Made by a program: the position numbers and the translations under genes
Shown: positions 43,991-52,072 of the stretch, piece by piece
How the letters are laid out: each line of letters begins with the position of its first letter
Position numbering within the stretch: position 1 is the first letter of the stretch
Notes under the pieces: model-generated
Database searches by the model: none
Seen by the model: the letters and a program-made list of their open reading frames with translations, nothing else
What the model was told of the DNA's origin: nothing
NCBI RefSeq assembly: GCF_024347195.1
Contig: NZ_AP025281.1
Span: 372,001 to 436,000 of the forward strand
Length of the DNA stretch: 64,000 nucleotides
Direction of reading: 5' to 3'
DNA from: Aliamphritea hakodatensis
Lineage (GTDB): Bacteria > Pseudomonadota > Gammaproteobacteria > Pseudomonadales > Balneatricaceae

Positions 43991-44019
43991 TTGGCTGTCT
44001 TCAAGAAAAATCTTATCTG
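43991..44019 (+). promoter_or_regulatory. Candidate promoter of the TRAP operon
   Basis: TTGGCT (43991-43996) and TATCTG (44014-44019) with a 17-base spacer lie between the two operator candidates. The -10 is weak; position between operators is the main support. Confidence 0.4.
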
Positions 44020-44067
44020 GAAGATTAGCTGTTTTATTTATTTGCAAAACGGCTTAAGAGTTACTAG

Positions 44068-44082
44068 GGTTATCGTTAAACC
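44068..44082. promoter_or_regulatory. LacI-type operator candidate 2
   Basis: GGTTATCGTTAAACC differs from the first site only by one inserted A. The centres are about 91.5 bases apart, suitable for DNA looping by a tetramer or for two independent dimers. The site lies 60 bases before the dctQ-type start. Confidence 0.72.
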
Positions 44083-44141
44083 TGGGTCGGCTGCTGGCCC
44101 GTTTTTATAAGCAAAATAAAATCCAAAGGTTGGCATTTCAC

Positions 44142-44612
44142 ATGGACGGACTTGCTAAAAAACTCTGGGATATCATTGATATAGTTCTGGCTTGCCTAAT
44201 GGCAGCGATGCTCATTCTGGTCTTTATCAATGTTGTTATGCGCTATGGTTTTTCATCGGGATTGCGTCCGGCAGTTGAGCTTTCACGGCTTGGTTTTGTT
44301 TGGATCGTTATGCTCGGTACTGTCACAGTACTACAGCGTGGTGAGCATCTAGCTATTAGTGAAATTTCTGAGCATTTAATGCCACGTGCGATTCCGGTTT
44401 TACGTCGGATAATCTGGCTGGTTATTCTTGTTTGTGTCGCCATGTTGTTTTGGGGCTCGCTCAATCAGACACTGGCTAACTGGAATAATATTTCACAACT
44501 AACGGGATTACCTAAAGGGCTATTCTATTTTTCTGGTGCGTTATCAGGATTACTGATGTTTTCAGTGGCTGTCAGTCGATTGGTGATACCGGCTAAGTGG
44601 AATTCATTATGA
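44142..44612 (+). CDS. TRAP transporter small permease (DctQ)
   Basis: A 156-residue membrane protein with four helices, the small subunit of a tripartite periplasmic uptake system. Typical parts are MAAMLILVFINVVMRYGF and PAVELSRLGFVWIVMLGTVT. An in-frame TTG at 44130 is an alternative start. Its TGA overlaps the ATG of the large permease. It works with DctM and DctP to import the sugar acid using a sodium gradient. Confidence 0.9.
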   Translation: MDGLAKKLWDIIDIVLACLMAAMLILVFINVVMRYGFSSGLRPAVELSRLGFVWIVMLGTVTVLQRGEHLAISEISEHLMPRAIPVLRRIIWLVILVCVAMLFWGSLNQTLANWNNISQLTGLPKGLFYFSGALSGLLMFSVAVSRLVIPAKWNSL

Positions 44613-45889
44613 CTCTGGTGCTGTTTCTAGGTGTGCTTATTGGTGCTATTTTGATTGGTATTCCGGTAGCGTTTTCGTTATTACTCAGCGCGATCACTCT
44701 GATGCTGTATCTGGACCTTTTCAGTGCAGATATTCTGGCTCAGGCGCTGATTAATGGTGTTGACAGCTTTCCTTTACTTGCGATTCCTTTTTTTCTTGTT
44801 GCCGGGGAAGTGATGGCATCTGGAGGCCTGGCCAGGCGAATTGTACAGCTTGCGTCCAGCATGTTCGGGCACCACAAAGGCGGGCTCGGCTTTGTCGTTA
44901 TTTTTACTTCGGTATTGCTGGCCGGTTTGTCCGGTTCAGCTGTGGCTGACGCGGCAGCACTTGCAAGCATGCTGTTTCCTATGATGGCTAAGGCTAACTA
45001 TCCCCGGGGTCGTTCAGTAGGGTTGCTCGCTGCAGGAGGCATAATTGCGCCTGTTATACCGCCTTCTTTACCGCTTATTCTGATTGGCGTTGCCGGCAAT
45101 ATCTCTATTGCGAAATTATTCATTGGTGGCATCGTTCCGGGCCTTATGATGGGAGCGACACTGGTAGTTGTCTGGAAATTGCTGGTGCGTAACGAAGACC
45201 TGGAAGTGATGGCTAAAGCTTCGGCCAAAGAGCGCTTATCTGCACTTTATGACGGGGGGTGGGCGTTATTATTGCCGGTTATTATTATTGGCGGTATTCG
45301 TTTTGGGGTTTTTACTCCTACAGAAGCGGCTGTGGTCGCCGCCGTGTATGCAATTTTTGTATCAACTGTGATTTATCGTGAAATGACCTGGTCTATTTTT
45401 TTTAAGATTCTGGTTTCCGCAGCACGTTCTACCGCGATGGTAATGTTTTTAGTCGGCTGTGCCATGGTGGCTGCCTGGCTTATTACGGTTGCTCAACTGC
45501 CCCAGCAATTGGCTTCAAGCCTAAGTTCTCTGATTGATTCTCCACGGCTGCTTATGGCGATGATTATGCTGATTGTGTTTGCTGTGGGTATGGTGATGGA
45601 TCTTAGTCCTTCGGTTCTGATTCTTGCACCTCTGTTCATGCCTGTTATCAAGTTGGCGGGCATTGATCCTGTTTATTTCGGACTGTTATTTATTATTAAT
45701 GCTTCAATCGGTTTGATTACCCCGCCGGTTGGCAATGTCCTGAACGTTGTGTGCGGCGTATCGCGTACACCTATGAGCATGGCGGTCAAAGGCATCTGGC
45801 CCTTTGTCCTTGCTTATTTGATGCTGTTATCACTGTTCGTTGTGTTTCCAAGCATCATTATTGTTCCAATGAAATTGCTCATTGGATAA
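44609..45889 (+). CDS. TRAP transporter large permease (DctM)
   Basis: A 426-residue permease with about twelve helices. Family hallmarks are FPLLAIPFFLVAGEVMASGG, AGLSGSAVADAAAL, GGIIAPVIPPSLPLILIG and NASIGLITPPVGNVLNV. The ATG at 44609 sits in overlap with the dctQ stop (ATGA); the GTG at 44597 is less likely. It forms the transport channel. Confidence 0.93.
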   Translation: MTLVLFLGVLIGAILIGIPVAFSLLLSAITLMLYLDLFSADILAQALINGVDSFPLLAIPFFLVAGEVMASGGLARRIVQLASSMFGHHKGGLGFVVIFTSVLLAGLSGSAVADAAALASMLFPMMAKANYPRGRSVGLLAAGGIIAPVIPPSLPLILIGVAGNISIAKLFIGGIVPGLMMGATLVVVWKLLVRNEDLEVMAKASAKERLSALYDGGWALLLPVIIIGGIRFGVFTPTEAAVVAAVYAIFVSTVIYREMTWSIFFKILVSAARSTAMVMFLVGCAMVAAWLITVAQLPQQLASSLSSLIDSPRLLMAMIMLIVFAVGMVMDLSPSVLILAPLFMPVIKLAGIDPVYFGLLFIINASIGLITPPVGNVLNVVCGVSRTPMSMAVKGIWPFVLAYLMLLSLFVVFPSIIIVPMKLLIG

Positions 45890-45909
45890 CTTCCAGGAGG
45901 GAAGACTGT

Positions 45910-46887
45910 ATGAAAACGCTATTAAAAATAATCTGCGCAGCCTCTGCCTTAACCTTCTTTGTGGCTTCTGCTCAGGCTGAGATCCGCTTGAAATTTGGTC
46001 ATCCGGCTCCCGACACAGATTTGTCGCATAAAATGGCTCTGATGTTTGCAAAGGATGTTAAGGAAGGGACAAATGGTTCTATTGTCATCGACGTATATCC
46101 GAATGGTCAATTGGGCTCTGACAGTCAGTTGATAGACGGCGTTCGTTCAGGAATTATTGATTTTGAGCTCTCAGGTCTGAATAACTTTACCGGTATGATC
46201 CCGCAAGCGGGTGCATTTACATTGCCATTTATGTTTCCTGACCGCACCACTGCTTACAAAGTTTTCGACGGAAAAGTTGGTCAGAGTGTTTTAGACAGTT
46301 TACAGACGTTTGGTATGAAAGGGCTTGGGTTTGCTGAAAACGGTTACCGTAATATTTCAAATAATCGAGGGCCGGTACGTGTACCTGCTGATTTGGCAGG
46401 TTTACAAATGCGAGTTAATAATTCCCAGGCGCTAAATGATCTGTTCCAGGCTTTAAAGGCCAACCCGCAACAGATTCCTGTCTCGGAGTTATACACTGCG
46501 TTGGAAACTGGTGTTGTTGATGCACAGGATCACCCTATTTCAGTTGTGGAAGCATTCAAGTTTTTTGAAGTACAAAAATATCTGAGCCTTTCGCAGCATG
46601 CTTATTCCGCTCTGACACTGGTTATGAATGCCAGCCGTTTTAACAGTCTGACTGAGAAGGAGCAATCGGTCATTCTGTCTGCTGCTGACAAAGCGATATC
46701 TTTTCAGCGCTCAGCGAGTCAGACAGCAGAAGAAGACAAAATTAAGTATCTGGAAAGTGAAGGGATGGTTGTGAACCGGGATGTTGACCGTGCAGCATTC
46801 CAGAAGGCTGCGAAGCCTGTTTGGGACCGCTTTATCGCAACCAATGGCGATGCTCTGATAAACGATATACTTGCCGCTTCTGAATAA
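45910..46887 (+). CDS. TRAP periplasmic substrate-binding protein (DctP)
   Basis: A 325-residue exported protein. Signal peptide to about residue 24 (VASAQA). The DctP fold is shown by IRLKFGHPAPDTDLSHKMA, VYPNGQLGSDSQLIDGVRSG, and the RNISNNRGPVRVPADLAGL-like segment with the ligand Arg; MRVNNSQALNDLFQALKANP and GVVDAQDHPI follow. Such proteins bind small carboxylates, often uronates or aldonates. AGGAGGG precedes the ATG at 45910, and the frame upstream of it (to 45751) is not part of the gene. Confidence 0.93.
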   Translation: MKTLLKIICAASALTFFVASAQAEIRLKFGHPAPDTDLSHKMALMFAKDVKEGTNGSIVIDVYPNGQLGSDSQLIDGVRSGIIDFELSGLNNFTGMIPQAGAFTLPFMFPDRTTAYKVFDGKVGQSVLDSLQTFGMKGLGFAENGYRNISNNRGPVRVPADLAGLQMRVNNSQALNDLFQALKANPQQIPVSELYTALETGVVDAQDHPISVVEAFKFFEVQKYLSLSQHAYSALTLVMNASRFNSLTEKEQSVILSAADKAISFQRSASQTAEEDKIKYLESEGMVVNRDVDRAAFQKAAKPVWDRFIATNGDALINDILAASE

Positions 46888-47086
46888 GTATTACTGACAA
46901 GTGATACTTAATAGTAGTAAGAAAAAATGCCAGGGGTCATCACCAGATGATTAACCTGAATCTGAATAGCCGGTCATAACCAGGGGCGATGTTATGCCGG
47001 CTGTATGATGCGTCGCTGCACCGATTTGTGTGCACCTAAAGGGGCGGCTATTAAGTTGCTTTCCCTGTACAAATAAGGACGTTTGT

Positions 47087-48107
47087 ATGAATAAACCTAC
47101 CGTAGCACTTACTTTAGGCGACCCTGCCGGTATCGGGGCAGAACTGATTGCTAAGTTACTCGATATTCCCGGTATGACGGATCATGCCAATATAGTTGTG
47201 ATTGGCGATCAGTGGCTCTGGGAGCAAGGACAAAGGATTGCCGGTGTCGGGGTCTCTACTCGACAGATAGATAAGCTGGCCGATGCCAGACAGTATCAGG
47301 AGTGCCAACAGATTCTGCGGGTGGAGATCAGTACTGTCCGTGCAGAGCAGGTTGAAACAGGAGTTGCCAGTGCTGCTGGGGGGGGGCTCGGTTATACAGG
47401 TACTGGACTTGTGTCTTGATGCGGTTATCGGCAGAGACATTGATGCTATTTGTTTTGCGCCGCTGAATAAGCAGGCAATGAAACTGTCAGGCATGCCGTT
47501 CGAGGATGAGCTGCAGTATTTTGCAGATCGCCTGAAAGTGACAAATTTTTATAGCGAATTTAATACGCTGGGGCATCTGTGGACCTCACGGGTTTCGTCT
47601 CATATACCGGCGAAGGATATCGTCAGTTATATAACTAAAGACAGGATTAAAGAATCCGCTCGGCTGATATACCAGTCGCTAAAATCCGCCGGCTATGCAC
47701 TGCCCCGTGTCGCAGTGGCTGCTCTTAATCCGCACGGCGGTGATGGTGGGGTTTGCGGTCGGGAAGAGCTCGATATTATCGGGCCTGCAGTGAATGAGCT
47801 CAATGCTGAGGGGCTGCCGGTTAATGGTCCTTTTCCCGCCGATACTATTTTTATAAAAGCTCGCGATGGTGAATATGATGCCATTGTCACCATGTATCAC
47901 GATCAGGGACAGATCGCGATTAAGCTGCTGGGTTTTGAAAAAGGGGTCACGGTGCATGGCGGTCTGCCGGTTCCCATTACTACCCCAGCTCATGGTACTG
48001 CATACGATATTACCGGTCAGAACAAAGCGAAAGTGAGCGCGACTGAACAGGCGTTTTATATTGCCTGCCGTATGGGAGAAAACTACAGGGCTCAGCCTGT
48101 TGAATAA
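47087..48107 (+). pseudogene. pdxA2: PdxA-type dehydrogenase, frameshifted in a run of nine G
   Basis: A 4-hydroxythreonine-4-phosphate dehydrogenase-like protein of the PdxA2 group. The first part (from ATG 47087; KPTVALTLGDPAGIGAELIA) stays in frame to VASAAGG, where G47378-47386 occurs. From there the homologous reading continues in another frame (GSVIQVLDLCLDAVIGRDID, then AALNPHGGDGG and TMYHDQGQIAIKLLGFEKG) to 48107. Deleting one G (8 instead of 9) restores one reading frame of about 340 codons. Either the strain carries a frameshift, the tract is phase variable, or it is a sequencing error in a homopolymer. In sugar-acid clusters PdxA2 oxidises hydroxy-acid phosphates; no kinase is present here. 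Confidence 0.85.
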
Positions 48108-48124
48108 CAAAGGAGTGTTAAAGG

Positions 48125-49297
48125 ATGAAAATTACCAGTGTGCGGGCCCGGGTCTTTGAATGGAAGGGTAAGACTGTTACCCCACAGGATCATTTTTGCT
48201 CTAACGCGATGGATCAGTTGTGGGACAACGGTGATTCAATGGGGGCTTTTCGTTTTCATGGCTGGGCCGTCGTGGAAATTGAAACTGATGATGGTGTTAT
48301 CGGTATCGGTAATGTAGCACTGGCACCACGTATCGCTAAGGCAATTATTGATCAGTATCTGACACCACTTGTGATCGGTCAGGACCCGTTTGATTACGAA
48401 TATCTGTGGCAGAGAATGTATCGTTCAACCTTGGCCTGGGGGCGAAAGGGAATTGGCATGGCTGCGATTTCAGCGATTGATATTGCGCTCTGGGATCTGA
48501 TGGGAAAAGCCACAGGTCGTCCGGTATTTAAGCTGCTAGGCGGTCGTACTAAAGAAAAAATTCCCTGTTACGCGTCCAAACTTTACCGTACTGATCTCTC
48601 AGCAATGCAGCAAGAAGCACAAATGTATATGGATCAGGGCTTCAGCGCAGTAAAGATGCGCTTTGGTTATGGCCCGAAACATGGCCCTCAGGGGATACGG
48701 GAAAACATTAGGAGCGTTGAAGCTGTCCGGGAAGTGATCGGTGACGATACTGACCTGATGCTAGAGTGCTATATGGGCTGGAGTCTGGAATACGCCAGAC
48801 GGATTTTACCTAAGCTGGAACGTTTTGAACCACGCTGGCTTGAAGAACCGGTAATTGCTGATGACGTTGACGGCTATGCAGCACTGAACAAGCTGACCGA
48901 TATACCAATTTCAGGCGGTGAACATGAGTTTACCAGTTACGGTTTCAAGCAATTGCTCGACAGAGACGCCGTTTCGGTCATTCAATATGATACCAACCGG
49001 GTCGGTGGTATTACTGCTGCACATAAGATAAATGCTCTGGCAGAAGTTTATGGCGTACCGGTAATCCCACATGCAGGTCAGATGCATAATTATCACCTGA
49101 CTATGTCGACTCTGGCATCACCGATGTCGGAGTATTTCCCTGTTTATGATGTTGAGGTGGGGAATGAACTGTTTTACTACATCTTCGAAGGTGATCCTGA
49201 ACCTGTAAGAGGTTTTATTCATCTGGATGAAAGCCTCCCCGGGCTGGGCCTGACCATCTCTGATAAATATATAGATCAGTTCAATATCATTGAGTAA
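48125..49297 (+). CDS. RhmD-like enolase-superfamily sugar-acid dehydratase
   Basis: A 390-residue protein of the mandelate racemase subgroup, closest by motif to L-rhamnonate dehydratase. AAGGAG precedes the ATG. Visible are SAVKMRFGYGPKHGPQG, the acidic loop LMLECYMGWSLEYA, EEPVIADD, SGGEHEFTSYGF, and the base His in VIPHAGQMHNYHL. It removes water from an aldonate to give a 2-keto-3-deoxy acid. With the following FAH-type dehydratase and semialdehyde dehydrogenase, a pentonate (arabinonate, xylonate or lyxonate) is the expected substrate rather than rhamnonate. Confidence 0.88.
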   Translation: MKITSVRARVFEWKGKTVTPQDHFCSNAMDQLWDNGDSMGAFRFHGWAVVEIETDDGVIGIGNVALAPRIAKAIIDQYLTPLVIGQDPFDYEYLWQRMYRSTLAWGRKGIGMAAISAIDIALWDLMGKATGRPVFKLLGGRTKEKIPCYASKLYRTDLSAMQQEAQMYMDQGFSAVKMRFGYGPKHGPQGIRENIRSVEAVREVIGDDTDLMLECYMGWSLEYARRILPKLERFEPRWLEEPVIADDVDGYAALNKLTDIPISGGEHEFTSYGFKQLLDRDAVSVIQYDTNRVGGITAAHKINALAEVYGVPVIPHAGQMHNYHLTMSTLASPMSEYFPVYDVEVGNELFYYIFEGDPEPVRGFIHLDESLPGLGLTISDKYIDQFNIIE

Positions 49298-49307
49298 GGA
49301 GTCGGGC

Positions 49308-50297
49308 ATGCGTTTAATTCAGTGTATTTACCGGCAACAACTCCGTGTCGCCTGCGTTGAATCGGCAAGCAGTGTGCGCTTAGTTAATGGTCAAGGCGGT
49401 ACCTATGCATTGGCGATAGCTGCTATCAGCAATGGGAACAGTTTACAGCAACAGGTTGAGCTTCAGCTGAGCAATGACGTCCTTGATTATCAACGATTGA
49501 TTGATGAAGGTCTCCTGTGCGTACCGGTCAGTCATCCTGATCCTGCTTACTGTCTGGTTAGTGGTACCGGCCTGACTCATCTTGGAAGTGCTGATACCCG
49601 CGCATCGATGCACTCGACACTTGCTGATGAAACTGCTCTGACTGATTCAATGAAGATGTTCAGAATGGGGCTGAAGTCAGGTAAACCGGCCACGGGAGAA
49701 ACAGGGGCTCAGCCAGAGTGGTTTTATAAAGGGAACGGCAACATCATTGTTGCACCTGAAGACGCGCTTCCTGTACCCGGGTTTGCAAAGGATGCTGGTG
49801 AAGAGCCCGAATTGGTTGGTATCTATCTTATTGGTCCCAATGGCCAGCCGTTCCGGTTGGGGTTCGCGATAGGCAATGAGTTTTCAGATCATGTGACTGA
49901 AAGGGTTAACTATCTGTGGCTTGCACACTCTAAGTTGCGGGCCTGTAGTTTAGGGCCTGAGCTGTTGCTGGGTGATCTGCCTGATTATATCGAAGGTGAA
50001 AGCCGCATCATTCGTGATGGCAAAGTGCTGTGGCGTAAACCGTTCCTGACGGGTGAGGCCAATATGTCGCACAGTATTGCAAATCTGGAAGCGCATCATT
50101 TTAAGTATGCTCAGTTTTGCCGTGTTGGGGATTTACATGTGCATTATATGGGAACTGCAACACTGAGTTTTGCTGATGGTATACGCACCGTTTCGGGGGA
50201 CAGATTTGAAATTGAAGCGTCTACGTTTGGGCGTGCTTTACGTAACCGTCTTAGCTTTGAAAAAGATACAGCTCCAGTCAGAGTGAAACAATTGTAA
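49308..50297 (+). CDS. GguC/AraD1-type FAH-superfamily dehydratase
   Basis: A 329-residue protein of the fumarylacetoacetate hydrolase fold. Like GguC/AraD1 proteins, it has a long N-terminal part, then GLTHLGSADTRASMH, PEWFYKGNG, and the metal-binding stretch EEPELVGIYLIGPNG followed by GNEFSDHVTER. AraD1-type proteins convert 2-keto-3-deoxy-pentonate to 2-oxoglutarate semialdehyde. ATG at 49308 is eight bases after AAGGAG. It is followed by the semialdehyde dehydrogenase, which supports the assignment. Confidence 0.85.
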   Translation: MRLIQCIYRQQLRVACVESASSVRLVNGQGGTYALAIAAISNGNSLQQQVELQLSNDVLDYQRLIDEGLLCVPVSHPDPAYCLVSGTGLTHLGSADTRASMHSTLADETALTDSMKMFRMGLKSGKPATGETGAQPEWFYKGNGNIIVAPEDALPVPGFAKDAGEEPELVGIYLIGPNGQPFRLGFAIGNEFSDHVTERVNYLWLAHSKLRACSLGPELLLGDLPDYIEGESRIIRDGKVLWRKPFLTGEANMSHSIANLEAHHFKYAQFCRVGDLHVHYMGTATLSFADGIRTVSGDRFEIEASTFGRALRNRLSFEKDTAPVRVKQL

Positions 50298-50309
50298 CAG
50301 GATGTGACT

Positions 50310-51893
50310 ATGAAAATTACAGGGAAGATGTTGTTGGGTCAGAGCGAGCAACAGGGGTCGTACGAAAAGATTTATGCTATCAACCCGGTTACAGGAGAGC
50401 AGATGGCTCCGGTTTTTCGCGGAGGCGATCAGCAGCAGGTTGAAGAAGCCTGTGCTCTGGCTGATGCTGCTTTTGATAGTTATCGTTGTATCAGTGCAGA
50501 GCAGCGTGCCGCCTTTCTAGAGCAGATCGCTGATAATATTCTTGCCTTGGAAGACAGTTTACTCGAGCGTGCGATGGCTGAAACAGGTCTGCCCCGGGGC
50601 CGTATTGAGGGCGAAAGAGGAAGAACTATAGGGCAGCTACGTTTATTTGCCGGTGTTGTGCGGGAGGGAAGAGGTTTTTTTCCGCGTATTGATCCTGCTC
50701 TTCCTGAACGGCAGCCGTTGCCACGAAGTGATTTGCGCCAGCGTCATATTCCGCTTGGGCCAGTTGCGGTATTTGGCGCCAGCAATTTTCCACTGGCTTT
50801 TTCTGTTGCCGGTGGTGATACAGCATCAGCACTGGCTGCCGGAGCGCCAGTGGTGGTTAAAGCCCATTCTGCTCATCCCGGTACTTCAGAACTGGTTGGC
50901 CGTGCTATCCAGCTTGCGGTCAAACAGTGTCAGTTGCATCCGGGAGTGTTCTCACTATTGTATGGTTCCGGTACAAGGGTTGGTACCGGGCTGGTTAATG
51001 ATGCACGTATAAAAGCAGTTGGCTTTACCGGATCACGGACTGGCGGCACTGCTTTGATGAAAGCTGCTTTTGAACGTCCCGAACCAATTCCGGTTTATGC
51101 CGAGATGAGCAGTGCTAACCCGGTCTTTCTGTTGCCGGCAGCACTCGCTTCTGATCCGGTTGCGCTGGCTACAGGCTTTTGTGGTTCCCTTCAAGCAGGG
51201 GCCGGACAGTTTTGTACTAATCCCGGTTTAGTTATCGCTGTTGATGGTCAACCGTTACAACAGTTTATTGAAGAGTGCTGTGCTCTTCTATCGCAGAGTT
51301 CCAGTCAGACTATGCTGACCTCTGATATTCATCAGGCTTATGTCAGGGGGGTTGAACGTATGGTACAGACTGTCGGGGTTGATGTTTTGTCTAAAGGTCA
51401 GTGCCAGACAGGCCCAAATCAGTGTCAGACAGTACTTTTGGCAACCAGCGCTGAAACTTTTTTTGCTAATAAAGGCTTGAGTGAAGAGGTTTTTGGCAGT
51501 TGTTCCCTGGTGGTTCGGTGCCGGGATGAAGAGCAGATGTTAAAAGTTGCCGGAGAACTGGAAGGGCAACTGACAACTTCGGTTCAGTGTCATGATAACG
51601 AGCAGGAACAGCTGGTTAGTAGTTTGCTGAAACTTTGTGAACTTAAGGCGGGCAGGGTTCTGTTTAATGGTTATCCAACGGGAGTTGAAGTATGTCATGC
51701 GATGGTTCATGGGGGGCCGTATCCGGCGACTTCAGAAAGTCGCAGCACTTCAGTGGGGACTGCTGCTATTCAGCGTTTTCTGAGACCTGTTTGTTATCAG
51801 GATGTGCCTGAGAAGTATCTGCCTGTAGAAATTGATTCGGCTAATACAGGGGAACTGACACGGTTAGTAAACGGAGTTTTAAGCTGTTCGTAA
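50310..51893 (+). CDS. 2-oxoglutarate-semialdehyde dehydrogenase (NADP+ type)
   Basis: A 527-residue aldehyde dehydrogenase of the long KGSADH group. Signature parts are FGASNFPLAFSVAGGDTASA, VVVKAHSAHPGTSELVG, the Glu in YAEMSSANPVF and the Cys in AGAGQFCTNPGLV. It oxidises 2,5-dioxopentanoate to 2-oxoglutarate, the last step of the Weimberg-like routes. The GTG at 50304 is an alternative start, but ATG 50310 is eight bases from AGG. Last gene of the island. Confidence 0.9.
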   Translation: MKITGKMLLGQSEQQGSYEKIYAINPVTGEQMAPVFRGGDQQQVEEACALADAAFDSYRCISAEQRAAFLEQIADNILALEDSLLERAMAETGLPRGRIEGERGRTIGQLRLFAGVVREGRGFFPRIDPALPERQPLPRSDLRQRHIPLGPVAVFGASNFPLAFSVAGGDTASALAAGAPVVVKAHSAHPGTSELVGRAIQLAVKQCQLHPGVFSLLYGSGTRVGTGLVNDARIKAVGFTGSRTGGTALMKAAFERPEPIPVYAEMSSANPVFLLPAALASDPVALATGFCGSLQAGAGQFCTNPGLVIAVDGQPLQQFIEECCALLSQSSSQTMLTSDIHQAYVRGVERMVQTVGVDVLSKGQCQTGPNQCQTVLLATSAETFFANKGLSEEVFGSCSLVVRCRDEEQMLKVAGELEGQLTTSVQCHDNEQEQLVSSLLKLCELKAGRVLFNGYPTGVEVCHAMVHGGPYPATSESRSTSVGTAAIQRFLRPVCYQDVPEKYLPVEIDSANTGELTRLVNGVLSCS

Positions 51894-52072
51894 GAATGTC
51901 TAAAGGCTCGGGCTCTGCACTGTTGTTGCAGTAAGGAGTATTATTGAATTTTGTATTTATTTCATAAATGGTTAGCTGATTGAATAAACCGAGAACGTAT
52001 ATTCAGGGCGTTTTCTGATAATCTGCCGCCTATGGCTGTTAAGCCTTTTCAGATAAATACAGGATTGAGATC

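Noticed and set aside
45751..45909. Long N-terminal extension of the DctP frame
   Set aside because: A signal peptide and an AGGAGGG site place the start at 45910; the extension overlaps the end of the large permease gene.
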